A stretch of 64,000 nt of DNA from Sandaracinomonas limnophila (GCF_004005965.1 NZ_SACY01000003.1:248001-312000); one strand, 5' to 3'. Shown: positions 52,174 to 62,447, counted from the first letter of the stretch. Numbers and translations: made by a program. The notes: generated by a model from the letters alone, not told the origin.

Positions 52174-53217
52174 TTAGTTTCTTTCAGGACGTAAGCTTCT
52201 TACGGCAGCACCTGCTTGCCACATTTCAGACTCACGCAATTCTTTCAATTCAGCTTCTAATTTCACACGGTAATCTGCTTGTGAGTTCAAATCAATTGAA
52301 CGAGCAGCTTCAGCTTGAGTTTTAACTGAATCATATAATTTTGCAAATACTGGCTTAGTAGCATCTTTGAAAGGTCTCCACCAATCCAATGCACCACGTT
52401 GTGCAGTAGTAGAACAGTTTGCGTACATCCAATCCATTCCGTTTTCAGCAACTAATGGCATTAATGACTGAGTCAATTCTTCAACAGTTTCATTAAATGC
52501 TTCTGATGGAGAGTGACCGTTTTCACGTAACACTTCGTATTGTGCTGCGAAAATACCTTGAATAGCACCCATCAAAGTTCCACGCTCACCTGTTAAGTCA
52601 GATGTTACTTCTTTGTAGAAATCTGTTTCGAATAAATAACCAGAACCAACTCCGATTGCCATTGCGATACATTTTTCACGAGCTTTTCCTGTTGCATCTT
52701 GGTAGATTGCGAAAGAAGAGTTCAAACCTTTACCTTCAACGAATAAACGACGAAGAGAAGTACCCGATCCTTTTGGAGCAGCTAAGAACACATCTACATC
52801 TGCAGGAGGAACGATACCTGTTTTTTCTTTATAAGTGATACCGAAACCGTGAGAGAAATACAATGACTTACCAGCAGTCAAATATTTCTTTACAGTTGGC
52901 CACATTTCAATTTGAGCGGCATCTGATAATAAATAACAAATGATAGTTCCTTTTTCTAAAGCCTCTTCAATTTCGAATAAAGTTTGACCTGGAACCCAAC
53001 CATCAGCAACTGCTTTGTCATAAGTTTTTCCTTTTCTTTGACCAACAATTACATTCAAGCCATTGTCTTTCATATTCAATGCTTGACCTGGTCCTTGTAC
53101 ACCGTATCCAATTACAGCTATTGTTTCATTTGCCAATACTTGTCTGGCTTTTTCTAATGGAAACTCTTCACGAGTTACTACATCTTCAACTACCCCACCA
53201 AAGTTAATCTTTGCCAT
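52174..53217 (-). CDS. ilvC: Ketol-acid reductoisomerase
   Basis: NADPH- and magnesium-dependent second enzyme of valine and isoleucine synthesis. Rossmann motif IGYGVQGPGQALNMKDNG near residue 36, cofactor loop with GQRKGK, and the metal site in DLTGERGTLMGAIQG. The 347 residues match the class I form seen in Bacteroidota. It is fourth in ilvD-ilvB-ilvN-ilvC, 38 bases after ilvN, and is followed by a strong terminator. Confidence 0.95.
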   Translation of the reverse strand: MAKINFGGVVEDVVTREEFPLEKARQVLANETIAVIGYGVQGPGQALNMKDNGLNVIVGQRKGKTYDKAVADGWVPGQTLFEIEEALEKGTIICYLLSDAAQIEMWPTVKKYLTAGKSLYFSHGFGITYKEKTGIVPPADVDVFLAAPKGSGTSLRRLFVEGKGLNSSFAIYQDATGKAREKCIAMAIGVGSGYLFETDFYKEVTSDLTGERGTLMGAIQGIFAAQYEVLRENGHSPSEAFNETVEELTQSLMPLVAENGMDWMYANCSTTAQRGALDWWRPFKDATKPVFAKLYDSVKTQAEAARSIDLNSQADYRVKLEAELKELRESEMWQAGAAVRSLRPERN

Positions 53218-53255
53218 GTTTTGTTTTGTTTAATTTATCTAATCGTAATTCTTTT

Positions 53256-53789
53256 TTATACTATTTCCCAATTGCCCTCAGGCAAGTATTCTACCAAGCC
53301 TTTCTCTGTTTTTCCAACAGCTACTCGACCTGATTTAATATACTCTAAAATATCCCACTGCTTCAAATACTGGTAAAACTCACCAATTTCCTCCTCTGTA
53401 CCGTTTTTTTCTACTACAACATAATCCATTCCAAAATGAACCACCTTTGCATTCCAATCCAAGTTAATTGCCTTAGCATCAATCGGCTTCCCTCCAGAGG
53501 GTGATGCCAATTTAAATAGTGCTATTTCATTAAAGACAATTTCATTATCCAAATACCCAAAAACTGCAAGAACATCTGTAATTTTTCTAATTTGGCGAAC
53601 CAATTTCTCTACAAATTCTCTACTTTCACTTTTTATAACAATAGTAAAGCGAGAAACCCCTTTTCTTTCCGTTTCAGAAACTGTCAACGACTCAATATTC
53701 AATCTTCTTCTGGTAAAAACGATTGTTATTCGATTCAAAAGTCCAACAGTATTGGTTGTAAAAATGGATATCGTGTAGGTAGTCTTCAT
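53256..53789 (-). CDS. ilvN: Acetolactate synthase small (regulatory) subunit
   Basis: A 177-residue subunit with an N-terminal ACT domain (YTISIFTTNTVGLLNRITIVFTRR type start, then NIESLTVSETE), which binds valine and controls IlvB. It is the one clear amino acid-sensing domain left in this pathway here, since IlvA and LeuA lack theirs. ATG 53789 (MKTTYTISI) is chosen over an upstream Met inside ilvB; the gap to ilvB is eight bases. Confidence 0.93.
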   Translation of the reverse strand: MKTTYTISIFTTNTVGLLNRITIVFTRRRLNIESLTVSETERKGVSRFTIVIKSESREFVEKLVRQIRKITDVLAVFGYLDNEIVFNEIALFKLASPSGGKPIDAKAINLDWNAKVVHFGMDYVVVEKNGTEEEIGEFYQYLKQWDILEYIKSGRVAVGKTEKGLVEYLPEGNWEIV

Positions 53790-53797
53790 TTTCAATT

Positions 53798-55531
53798 CTA
53801 ATCTAATCTTACATTCGTTACACAACCTCCGGCTGGAACCATTGGAAACACATTTTCTTCTTTTTCACAAACAATTTCCAATAAATAAGGCTTATCTGAA
53901 TTCAATAAAGTATCTAAAGAATTAGACAATTCTGCTCTATCTTTCACGGTATGTCCAGCAATTCCAAAGCCTTTTGCGATCGTGATAAAATCAGGATTTT
54001 GTAATTCCACAAAGGAATAACGATTGTCAAAAAACAATTCTTGCCATTGACGAACCATACCCAAGAAATTATTATTCAAAATAATAATTTTTACCGGCAA
54101 TCCACTTTGTGCAATAGTTCCCAATTCTTGCAAAGTCATTTGAAAACCTCCATCTCCAATTACTGCAACTACTTCTCTTTCTGGCACCGCAACCTTAGCT
54201 CCAAATGCGGCAGGCAAGGCAAATCCCATGGTACCTGCGCCACCACTGGTTACAATTGAATTGGCTTTTTTAAATCTATAATAACGATTGGTAATCATCT
54301 GGTGTTGTCCCACATCGGTTACAACTACGGCTTCACCTTTTGTCTTTTCCGACAACATATTCACCGCCTCACCCATTTTTATTTGATTTCCCTCGTGGAA
54401 TAATTCCTTTTTATTTATTTTCTCGTACTCTTCTTGATCGTATTTTTCAAATTCCTTTCTCCATTCCGAACGATCTTTTTGTTCAATCAAAGGCAATAAA
54501 GCACGCAATGTTGCTTTAGCATCTCCTACGATTGGTGCATCCGCCTTCACATTTTTATCAATTTCAGAAGGATCAATTTCTATGTGAACAACTTTGGCTT
54601 GTTTGGCATAAGTATTCAAATCGCCCGTGATACGATCATCAAAACGCATACCGATAGCAATTAGCACATCACAAGAGTTTGTAAGCACATTTGCCCCATA
54701 ATTTCCATGCATACCTGGCCAGCCTACAAATAAAGGATGATCTGCATCCATAGCCGACATCCCCAATAAAGTAGTTGCAACTGGAGCGCCTGATTTCTCA
54801 ACAAAGGCTTTCAATTCTTCTTCTCCACCTGAAATCAATACGCCGTGTCCGGCTAAAATATAGGGTTTTTTTGCTGCATTGATCAAATCTGCGGCAGCTT
54901 GTAAATGTTCTTTCTTAGGCTCCACCCTTGGGCGGTAAGAAATAATTGAATTACATTTTTCATAAGAAAATGGTACAGTCATCACATCAGTCTGTGCTGT
55001 ACGCGTAATATCAATTAAAACTGGACCTGGCCTTCCACTTTCTGCAATATAAAAAGCTTTAGCAATCACATCAGGAATTTCATTTGGATCTACTACCTGA
55101 TAATTCCATTTCGTGATAGGCATTGTCATTCCTATAACATCACACTCTTGAAATGCATCTGTTCCCAATAAATTACCTTTCACTTGTCCAACGATACACA
55201 CCATTGGAGTAGAATCCAACATGGCATCTGCAATTGGGGTAATCAGATTAGTTGCTCCCGGACCTGAGGTAACCATACAAACACCAGCCTTGTTTGTCAT
55301 TCGAGCAAAACCCTGCGCTGCGTGTCCTGCACCTTGTTCATGACGAACTAAAATATGTTTTAATTGATCTTGGTAATCATATAGGGCATCATAAGTTGGC
55401 ATGATTGCACCACCAGGATAACCGAAAATCGTGTGCACACCCTGCTCTACAAGAGATTGCATGATGGCTTGTGCACCTGTTAAAAAACGGTTTTTTTCAA
55501 TTTCGGATGTGCTGCTCTGGGCCTGTCCCAT
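53798..55531 (-). CDS. ilvB: Acetolactate synthase large subunit
   Basis: Thiamine diphosphate enzyme of 577 residues that joins two pyruvates or pyruvate with 2-oxobutanoate. Catalytic Glu in VRHEQGAGHAAQGFAR near residue 65, FAD-binding region in the middle (GMRFDDRITGDL), and the thiamine motif GDGGFQMTLQELGTIAQ with NN about 30 residues on. It follows ilvD by 94 bases, which hold no obvious terminator. Confidence 0.96.
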   Translation of the reverse strand: MGQAQSSTSEIEKNRFLTGAQAIMQSLVEQGVHTIFGYPGGAIMPTYDALYDYQDQLKHILVRHEQGAGHAAQGFARMTNKAGVCMVTSGPGATNLITPIADAMLDSTPMVCIVGQVKGNLLGTDAFQECDVIGMTMPITKWNYQVVDPNEIPDVIAKAFYIAESGRPGPVLIDITRTAQTDVMTVPFSYEKCNSIISYRPRVEPKKEHLQAAADLINAAKKPYILAGHGVLISGGEEELKAFVEKSGAPVATTLLGMSAMDADHPLFVGWPGMHGNYGANVLTNSCDVLIAIGMRFDDRITGDLNTYAKQAKVVHIEIDPSEIDKNVKADAPIVGDAKATLRALLPLIEQKDRSEWRKEFEKYDQEEYEKINKKELFHEGNQIKMGEAVNMLSEKTKGEAVVVTDVGQHQMITNRYYRFKKANSIVTSGGAGTMGFALPAAFGAKVAVPEREVVAVIGDGGFQMTLQELGTIAQSGLPVKIIILNNNFLGMVRQWQELFFDNRYSFVELQNPDFITIAKGFGIAGHTVKDRAELSNSLDTLLNSDKPYLLEIVCEKEENVFPMVPAGGCVTNVRLD

Positions 55532-55625
55532 AATTCAATATCAATTTATTTTTTTCTCAAAAAAGTATTCGAAAAAGCTAATTTAAAGGTTTCTATTGTG
55601 TTATAAAAACCCTTTTATTGTTTTT

Positions 55626-57302
55626 TTACAAATCTGTAACGCAACCTAAACTAGCAGAGGATACATTTTTAATATATTTTCTCAAAACGCCTGTTGTAAA
55701 AGGAGAAGGAATTGGTTTCCAATTCTTTCTTCTTTCAGCCATTTCCTCATCAGAAATATGTAAAGTCATGGTGTTAGAAACAGCATCAATGGTGATTTTA
55801 TCTCCATCTTTTACCAATCCAATTGGACCACCTTCTTGTGCTTCCGGCGTTACGTGTCCTACCACGAATCCGTGAGAACCACCAGAAAAACGACCGTCAG
55901 TAATCATTGCAACTTTATCTCCCAATCCGGCTCCCATAATTGCAGAAGTTGGTTTCAACATTTCTGGCATACCTGGTCCACCCTTTGGACCTTCGTTACG
56001 AATAACGATTACGTGTCCAGCTTTGATTTCTCCTTTTGACAAAAATTCAATAATTTCTTCTTCCCTCTCACAAACCTTTGCAATTCCTTCAAAACGTTCG
56101 CCCTCTTTACCAGTAATTTTAGCTACAGAACCTTCAGGAGCCAAGTTTCCAAACAAAATTTGTAAGTGTCCAGTTTTCTTGATTGGCTTATCCAAAGGCA
56201 TCACAATTTTTTGATTTTCGAATTCTAAATCTTCCACATCAGCCAAATTCTCTGCCAAAGTTTTTCCAGTTACAGTCATACAATCGCCATGCATGTAACC
56301 TTCTTTTAATAAATATTTCATTACCGATTGAACACCCCCAATAGAAAGCATATCTTCCATGAAGTATTTTCCGGAAGGTTTCAAATCAGCAATTAAAGGA
56401 GTTCTATCAGAAATAGCTTGAATATCTTGTAAAGTAAACGAAACTCCTGCAGCGTGTGCAATGGCTAAATAATGCAATACGGCATTTGTTGAACCACCTA
56501 AAGCCATCACGATCGTCATCGCATTTTCGAAAGCCTTGCGAGTCATAATGTCTTTTGGACAAATATTTTTCTCTAAAAGCACTTTCATTGCAGCTCCGAT
56601 GGCTAAGCACTCAGCTTTTTTGCCTTCGTGAGTAGCTGGATAAGAAGATGAGTTTGGCAAAACCAATCCCATTGCTTCCATTGAAGAAGCCATTGTATTG
56701 GCAGTGTACATTCCTCCACAGGCTCCTGGACCTGGGATTGAATGCTTAATCACACCTTCATAATCTTCATCTGAAATATTACCTGCAAATTTTTGGCCCA
56801 ATGCCTCAAATGCAGAAACAATATCTAATTTCTTTCCTTTGTATTCTCCACTTCTGATCGTTCCTCCATACACCAACATTCCTGGTCGATTCAAACGCGC
56901 TAAAGCCATCATGGCTCCAGGCATGTTTTTATCACATCCTACTACAGCAATTACACCATCATACCACTGTGCTCCCACTACATTTTCAATTGAATCTGCT
57001 ATGATATCACGTGAAGGCAGTGAATAACTCATTCCATCATTTCCGTTGGTCATACCATCAGAAACACCAATTGTATGAAAGATTAAACCTACCATACCAT
57101 TATCTTGGATTCCCTTTTTCACATGAACTGACAAACCATTCAAGTGCATGTTACATGGATTTCCCTCATAACCCGTACTTGCAATACCGATTTGAGGTTT
57201 ATTCATATCATCTTCAGTCAAACCAATGCCATATAACATTGCTTTTGCCGCAGGATTGGTAACTTCTTGGGTTAGTGTTCTTGAGAATTTATTAAGAGCC
57301 AT
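55626..57302 (-). CDS. ilvD: Dihydroxy-acid dehydratase
   Basis: Iron-sulfur dehydratase of 558 residues, third step of valine and isoleucine synthesis. Cluster cysteines are in [25 protein letters not shown] and [28 protein letters not shown] near the C-terminus is also typical. ATG 57302 (MALNKFSR) is used; an upstream start lies across the promoter. It heads the operon. Confidence 0.96.
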   Translation of the reverse strand: MALNKFSRTLTQEVTNPAAKAMLYGIGLTEDDMNKPQIGIASTGYEGNPCNMHLNGLSVHVKKGIQDNGMVGLIFHTIGVSDGMTNGNDGMSYSLPSRDIIADSIENVVGAQWYDGVIAVVGCDKNMPGAMMALARLNRPGMLVYGGTIRSGEYKGKKLDIVSAFEALGQKFAGNISDEDYEGVIKHSIPGPGACGGMYTANTMASSMEAMGLVLPNSSSYPATHEGKKAECLAIGAAMKVLLEKNICPKDIMTRKAFENAMTIVMALGGSTNAVLHYLAIAHAAGVSFTLQDIQAISDRTPLIADLKPSGKYFMEDMLSIGGVQSVMKYLLKEGYMHGDCMTVTGKTLAENLADVEDLEFENQKIVMPLDKPIKKTGHLQILFGNLAPEGSVAKITGKEGERFEGIAKVCEREEEIIEFLSKGEIKAGHVIVIRNEGPKGGPGMPEMLKPTSAIMGAGLGDKVAMITDGRFSGGSHGFVVGHVTPEAQEGGPIGLVKDGDKITIDAVSNTMTLHISDEEMAERRKNWKPIPSPFTTGVLRKYIKNVSSASLGCVTDL

Positions 57303-57326
57303 ATTGGAACAAATTTTTACAAACAA

Positions 57327-57334
57327 CAAATATA
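57327..57334 (-). promoter_or_regulatory. -7 promoter element of the ilvDBNC operon
   Basis: TATATTTG on minus matches TAnnTTTG; the -33 position reads TCTG. The transcript would start about 18 bases before the ilvD ATG, so a leader peptide or T-box attenuator has no room. Confidence 0.6.
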
Positions 57335-57423
57335 CGCAATCGGATTTGCATAAACAGACAATTTACCGAATAAAAATTGGGTAAATTGAATAAAAACAAA
57401 CAAAAATCAGTAAAATTATATTA

Positions 57424-59169
57424 TTATGCTTCTCCGACCTGCTGCCTCCACATGGCATAATATAATCCTTTGGTTTTCAGGAGTTCTTCGTGACTACCTT
57501 GTTCTACAATTCTCCCTTTTTCCAAGACGTAAATTCGGGTAGCATGCATGATAGTGGAAAGTCGGTGTGCAATTAATATTGAAATCAAAGTCGAATTTTG
57601 GGATACCGTTCGAATGGTTTCGGAAATCTCTTCTTCTGTCAAAGAATCTAAAGCAGAGGTTGCCTCATCAAACACCAACAAATTAGGATTTCTCAACAAA
57701 GCACGTGCAATACTTAATCGTTGTTTTTCTCCACCCGAAACCTTCACACCACCTTCCCCTATCAATGAATCAATTCCTTTATCAGCACGATTTAACAAAG
57801 GCTGGCAGGCGGCCTTTTGCAACACCTCCATACACTCTTCTTCGGTTGCATTTGGATTCACAAACAACAAATTCTCTTTGATTGACCCTGAAAACAATTG
57901 GGTATCCTGGGTTACAAAACCAATTTTCTTTCTCAATTCATCAAAATCAATAACATCTCCTGCTAATTGATTGTAAAATACTTGTCCCTGTTTGGGTCGA
58001 TATAAACCAACTAACAATTTAACTAAAGTAGATTTTCCTGCACCTGATGGACCAACAAATGCGATACTTTCCCCACCCTTAACCTTAAATGAAATTTCAT
58101 TCAAGGCGTTTTGATTGGCCGACTGATGTTTAAAACTCACTTCCTTAAATTCCAACTCATTGATATCTCCCAAAGGCTTAGGATTTGTGGGCTTAACCTC
58201 TTTCGGGATTTCAAAAATTTGGGCAAAATTTTGCATGGAAACCTCCGCCTCACGATAGGTATTTACTACATTACCAATTTCTTGTAAGGGTCCAAACAAA
58301 AAGAAGGAATAAATATTGAGGGAGAAAAATTGTCCAATGGTAATTTGTCCTTTATAAATTAAAAATATCAACAGCACCACCATGATCATTCGCAAAAGGT
58401 TTACGCATGTACCTTGCACAAAAGACATGGAACGCACATAGCGCACTTTTTTCAATTCTAAGCTAAGAATCTTTTCCGTAGTTGCATTCAATTGAGCTAT
58501 TTCCTGTTCCGCTAATCCCAAAGATTTTACTAATTCAATATTTCGCAAACTTTCGGTTGTAGAACCAGCCAATCCAGCCGATTCTTTAACTATTTGAACT
58601 TGAATTGTTTTTATTTTTTTTGATAAAACCGAAGAAACGAAGGCGATTAATGGTCCTGTCACCAAAAACAAAGGCATCACAGCCCAATGCACAGAAAATG
58701 CGTATACGGAAATAAAAAGTAAGGCAATGACACTTTGAAATAATATATTTATACCTACAGTAATCAATTTCTCTACATCCACTCGTACCTTTTGTAATTT
58801 CCCTAAGGTTTCACCCGAGCGCTGATCTTCAAAGGTTTCATAAGGTAATTCCAAAGAATGTCGGATACCATCTGAATACAATTTTGCTCCTACTTTTTGA
58901 GTAACGGTATTGATGACATAATCTTGAAAGTTTTTTGCCACACGAGAAACAAATGCCACTCCGATAGATGCTAAGGCTAAAGGCCAAATAGCAGTCACAA
59001 ATTGCTCAAGCGTATGCGTTTCTTGTCGATAAATACTGGCTACATCGTCGATAATCTTACGAAACACATAAGGATCCAACAAGGAAAACACCTGATTTGT
59101 GGCAGCTAATAGCAAGGCCGCAAAAACACGGTATTTGTATTCAGAGAGGTATTTGAAGAGGACTTTCAA
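57424..59169 (-). CDS. ABC exporter, fused membrane and ATPase domains
   Basis: A 581-residue half-transporter. A six-helix type IV exporter membrane domain (about residues 1-310) is followed by an ATPase with Walker A GPSGAGKSTLVKLL, signature VSGGEKQRLSIARAL and Walker B LLVFDEATSALD. It resembles MsbA-like lipid or drug exporters; the substrate is unknown. The start is a TTG at 59169: upstream in frame there is a stop codon within the AATTGTT repeat and no ATG. The repeat array occupies its 5' leader. Confidence 0.88.
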   Translation of the reverse strand: MKVLFKYLSEYKYRVFAALLLAATNQVFSLLDPYVFRKIIDDVASIYRQETHTLEQFVTAIWPLALASIGVAFVSRVAKNFQDYVINTVTQKVGAKLYSDGIRHSLELPYETFEDQRSGETLGKLQKVRVDVEKLITVGINILFQSVIALLFISVYAFSVHWAVMPLFLVTGPLIAFVSSVLSKKIKTIQVQIVKESAGLAGSTTESLRNIELVKSLGLAEQEIAQLNATTEKILSLELKKVRYVRSMSFVQGTCVNLLRMIMVVLLIFLIYKGQITIGQFFSLNIYSFFLFGPLQEIGNVVNTYREAEVSMQNFAQIFEIPKEVKPTNPKPLGDINELEFKEVSFKHQSANQNALNEISFKVKGGESIAFVGPSGAGKSTLVKLLVGLYRPKQGQVFYNQLAGDVIDFDELRKKIGFVTQDTQLFSGSIKENLLFVNPNATEEECMEVLQKAACQPLLNRADKGIDSLIGEGGVKVSGGEKQRLSIARALLRNPNLLVFDEATSALDSLTEEEISETIRTVSQNSTLISILIAHRLSTIMHATRIYVLEKGRIVEQGSHEELLKTKGLYYAMWRQQVGEA

Positions 59170-59173
59170 GACT

Positions 59174-59261
59174 AATTGTTAATTGTTAATTGTAAATTGT
59201 TAATTGTTAATTGTTAATTAAGGCTGTACCTTATACCTTATACCTTATACCTTATACCATA
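59174..59261. repeat. Two adjacent heptamer arrays, AATTGTT x6 and TACCTTA x4
   Basis: AATTGTT units (one AATTGTA) run 59174-59215. After 11 bases come four perfect TACCTTA units and a TACCATA (59227-59261). The arrays fill almost all of the space between the lhgO stop codon and the ABC exporter start. Confidence 0.93.
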
Positions 59262-59264
59262 TAT

Positions 59265-60464
59265 CTAAAACCTACTTATTGCCATTTCTGCCACGGTTTT
59301 TCCAATAGATAAACTGGAAGTTGCGGCGGGACTTGGAGCATTTAGGATATTGATCACTTTTGCGTCTTCCACAATGGAGAAATCGTCTAATAATCCACCG
59401 TTTCGGTCACAGGCCTGCGCACGGACACCCGCTCCACCTTCCACTAAATCTGATTCTTGTATTTCTGGAATTAATACCTGTAGCGCCTTGGTGAATGCCG
59501 CTTTTGAGAAGGAACGATACATTTCCCCGAATCCGGTTTCATAATACTTAGCAGCCACCTTTTGGAAACCCGGCCAAGAAAGAGTTTCCCACAATTCTTT
59601 TAAATCAATTTGACTTTTCTTGTACCCTTCCTTTTTAAAAGCTAAAACTGCATTGGGTCCAGCTTCTACCCCACCTCTTTTCATACGGGTAAAATGGACT
59701 CCAAGAAATGGAAAATTTGGATCAGGGACCGGATAAATCAAATTCTTTACTAGATATTCCTTGTCTTCTCTCAGTTTAAAATATTCACCTCTAAATGGTA
59801 CAATACGAACATCTAAAGGTTCTCTTTGCGTCATTTGCGCAATTTTATCGGAATACAATCCACCACAATTGATCAACAATTTGGTTTCATAAGTTCCCTT
59901 GGTAGTTTCTACTATGGATAAGGTTTGCCCTTTAGTAATAGATAAAACTTGCTCTCCTAAATGCATTTCCACACCTTTCGACTCATTTAACACTGCCAAT
60001 TTCGCAGCAACAACTCGATAATCAACAATACCTGTTTGCGGAACCCACATACCTTCAACTCCAGTCACATAAGGTTCAATTTCACGCATTTCACCCACAG
60101 ATATTTTCCGTATTCCCTCCAACCCATTTTCTTGTCCGCGCACAAACAAATTATTCAATAAAGGTTTTTGATCTTCGGTAGAGGCTACTACAATTTTACC
60201 TGTTATTTCGAAAGGAATTTGATGCTCTTCACAAAAGGAAATCAATTGATGGTAACCATCAATGCAATTTTTGGCTTTTAAGGATCCTGGTTTGTAGTAT
60301 AATCCCGAGTGAATTACTCCCGAATTATTTCCTGTTTGGTGCATTGCAACCGCTTTTTCCTTTTCAAACAATGCGATTTTCAAATTTGGATTTTGCTCCA
60401 ATAAACGGTGTGCCGTGGCAAGTCCCACGATACCTCCACCAACAATAATTACATCTAAAGCCAT
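59265..60464 (-). CDS. lhgO: L-2-hydroxyglutarate oxidase
   Basis: FAD enzyme of 399 residues that returns L-2-hydroxyglutarate to 2-oxoglutarate. N-terminal VIIVGGGIVGLATAHRLLE, NNSGVIHSGLYYKPGS (flavin region), VPDPNFPFLGVHFTRM and EGGAGVRAQACDRNG are typical. ATG 60464 (MALDVIIVGGG) gives the proper start; seven more residues are possible upstream but lie in the promoter. It is divergent from anmK, with a shared promoter region. Confidence 0.9.
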   Translation of the reverse strand: MALDVIIVGGGIVGLATAHRLLEQNPNLKIALFEKEKAVAMHQTGNNSGVIHSGLYYKPGSLKAKNCIDGYHQLISFCEEHQIPFEITGKIVVASTEDQKPLLNNLFVRGQENGLEGIRKISVGEMREIEPYVTGVEGMWVPQTGIVDYRVVAAKLAVLNESKGVEMHLGEQVLSITKGQTLSIVETTKGTYETKLLINCGGLYSDKIAQMTQREPLDVRIVPFRGEYFKLREDKEYLVKNLIYPVPDPNFPFLGVHFTRMKRGGVEAGPNAVLAFKKEGYKKSQIDLKELWETLSWPGFQKVAAKYYETGFGEMYRSFSKAAFTKALQVLIPEIQESDLVEGGAGVRAQACDRNGGLLDDFSIVEDAKVINILNAPSPAATSSLSIGKTVAEMAISRF

Positions 60465-60482
60465 AAGTAAATAATAATCCCA

Positions 60483-60503
60483 CAAAGATAGGATTTAGTT
60501 TTG
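60483..60503. promoter_or_regulatory. Back-to-back promoters of lhgO and anmK
   Basis: TATCTTTG on minus (60483-60490) and TAGTTTTG on plus (60496-60503) both match TAnnTTTG, with only five bases between them. The anmK start site would lie within about 5-8 bases of its ATG at 60515, so that transcript is nearly leaderless. Confidence 0.6.
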
Positions 60504-60514
60504 TATCTTGCAGT

Positions 60515-61711
60515 ATGAATCCTATTCTTGAAAAATTAGTTCAAATTGGTAAAAAAGATTCCAAGATTATCCTTGGTTTGATGTCGGGAACCTCAATGGA
60601 TGGTCTTGATGTTGCGCTATGCAAATTCATAGGATCTGGGACGGATACGCAGGTTGAAATTCTTCAATTTGAATCGGTACCTTTTGACGAAGCCTTTAAG
60701 AAAAAAGTGCGAACCATATTTGCCAAAGAAGAAATTCATTTTCCAGAGCTTTCAACACTGAATGTTGAAGTGGCACAAAAACATGCAAGTATTGTAAATG
60801 ATTTATTACAAAAATGGAATATCGAAAATGATTCAGTAGATGTAATTGCCAGTCACGGACAAACGGTAATGCACAGACCCATGCGAGATCATTCTCGTCC
60901 GCATTCAACCATTCAAATAGGCGATGGAGATCACCTAGCCTACCAAACTGGAATTATTACGCTTTCTGATTTCCGACAAAAACATATAGCTGCAGGTGGA
61001 GAAGGGGCTCCATTGGCAGTTTTTGGCGATTATCTATTGTTTTCTCAGAAAAGTGAAAACCGAATTTTGTTAAACATTGGAGGCATTGGAAATTTCACAT
61101 ACATCCCCGGCGATTTGGATCCACATGCTATTCGGGTTACCGATACAGGTCCTGGAAATACTTTGATTGACGCATTGGTGAGAAGATATTTCCCTGCACA
61201 GAGTTTCGACAAAGATGCAGCCATTGCCAATAAAGGAAAAGTTTCAGAAGATTTATTGCATCTCATTTTAAAGGATGATTTTTTCAAAGAAAATTTTCCA
61301 AAAAGTACAGGTCCTGAAAAATTCAATTTAGATTGGCTGAACAAAATTATGTTGGATGGAAACATTCATTTATCTCCAGAAGACCTCATTTGCACCATCA
61401 GTGAACTCACAGCCCGATCCATTTCTGATGCCATTAACCAATATTTGCACATCGACAACACATATCCAACCCGCTTGTTAATCAGTGGAGGCGGCAGTAA
61501 TAATCCCTTCATCATGAAACGATTGAGTGAATTAAATCCAAATTTCAATTGTGAGGATTTTGATGTATTGGGATTTGATTCAGGTGCAAAAGAAGCAGTC
61601 CTTTTTGCCTTATTAGCTAATGAGACTTTATCGGATGCAACTGTTTACAAAAATAGAAAATTGGGCGATACCCCTTGGCCAAGCTTAGGAAAAATTAGCC
61701 TTCCTCTGTAA
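60515..61711 (+). CDS. anmK: Anhydro-N-acetylmuramic acid kinase
   Basis: Recycles anhydroMurNAc from peptidoglycan to MurNAc 6-phosphate. The 398 residues carry the ATP-binding GLMSGTSMDGLDVALC near residue 22, VIASHGQTVMHRP, NIGGIGNFTYIPG, and TGPGNTLIDALVRR. A C-terminal LLISGGGSNNPFIM completes the kinase fold. It is followed eight bases later by a pseudouridine synthase gene. Confidence 0.94.
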   Translation: MNPILEKLVQIGKKDSKIILGLMSGTSMDGLDVALCKFIGSGTDTQVEILQFESVPFDEAFKKKVRTIFAKEEIHFPELSTLNVEVAQKHASIVNDLLQKWNIENDSVDVIASHGQTVMHRPMRDHSRPHSTIQIGDGDHLAYQTGIITLSDFRQKHIAAGGEGAPLAVFGDYLLFSQKSENRILLNIGGIGNFTYIPGDLDPHAIRVTDTGPGNTLIDALVRRYFPAQSFDKDAAIANKGKVSEDLLHLILKDDFFKENFPKSTGPEKFNLDWLNKIMLDGNIHLSPEDLICTISELTARSISDAINQYLHIDNTYPTRLLISGGGSNNPFIMKRLSELNPNFNCEDFDVLGFDSGAKEAVLFALLANETLSDATVYKNRKLGDTPWPSLGKISLPL

Positions 61712-61719
61712 ATTGCAGT

Positions 61720-62436
61720 ATGAAATTAAAATTTCAAGATCTTATTTTATTTGAGGATTCCGATTTTATCGTCATCAACAAACCTTCTGGTATTTCAACA
61801 TTAGACGAACGAAAAGACGATTTTGCCCCTTCTATTTTGCGAATGGCAAAGGCCTATTCAGAAGATGCACAAATGGGTCATCGACTTGACAAAGAAACTA
61901 CTGGTGCATTGGTCATTGCTAAAAATCCAGAAGCATACCGTTCCATTTCTATGCAATTTGAGCACAGAGAAACGGCAAAAAGGTATCATGCGGTAGTGGA
62001 AGGAATGCACGATTGGGATGGAATTATGGTCAATCTGCCTATTTTTCCACTAAAAGATGGCAAGGTCATTATTGATAGAAACAAAGGCAAACATGCGGAA
62101 ACTTGGTTTAGATCCTTACAAGTTTTTAGAGGTTACACCTTGGTTGAATGTTTACCGATAACAGGTCGTATGCACCAAATCAGAATTCACTTGACTTGCC
62201 TAAAAGCTCCGATTGTATGTGATGAAATGTATGGTGGACATTATTTCTTTTTATCGGACATGAAAAAGAAATTTAACCTAAAAAAAGAAACGGAGGAATT
62301 ACCACTCATGCGAAGAGTTGCTTTGCATGCTTACAGCTTAACCTTTAAATTAATGAATGGAGATGTAAAAGAAGTTATTGCTCCGTATCCAAAAGACTTC
62401 AATGTATTGGTAAAGACATTGGAGAAGAATTCCTAA
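61720..62436 (+). CDS. RluA family pseudouridine synthase
   Basis: A 238-residue enzyme that isomerises uridine in rRNA or tRNA. Active-site motif MGHRLDKETTGALVIAKN near residue 51, FVVNKPSG-type segment FIVINKPSGISTL near the start and ITGRMHQIRIHL near residue 145. There is no N-terminal S4 domain, so it is closer to the short RluA/TruC type. The exact target is unknown. Its TAA stop codon overlaps the -7 element for tRNA-Arg. Confidence 0.9.
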   Translation: MKLKFQDLILFEDSDFIVINKPSGISTLDERKDDFAPSILRMAKAYSEDAQMGHRLDKETTGALVIAKNPEAYRSISMQFEHRETAKRYHAVVEGMHDWDGIMVNLPIFPLKDGKVIIDRNKGKHAETWFRSLQVFRGYTLVECLPITGRMHQIRIHLTCLKAPIVCDEMYGGHYFFLSDMKKKFNLKKETEELPLMRRVALHAYSLTFKLMNGDVKEVIAPYPKDFNVLVKTLEKNS

Positions 62437-62441
62437 ATTTG
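62434..62441 (+). promoter_or_regulatory. -7 promoter element of tRNA-Arg, overlapping the preceding stop codon
   Basis: TAAATTTG matches TAnnTTTG, and its first three bases are the stop codon of the pseudouridine synthase gene. The expected start site (62446-62448) coincides with the mature tRNA 5' end at 62448. A possible TTG upstream is 24 bases away, longer than usual. Confidence 0.5.
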
Positions 62442-62447
62442 TGCCCT

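Noticed and set aside
57303-57423. Leader peptide or T-box controlling ilvD
   Set aside because: The -7 box lies only about 25 bases before the ilvD ATG, leaving no room, and I see no short frame rich in Ile, Leu or Val.
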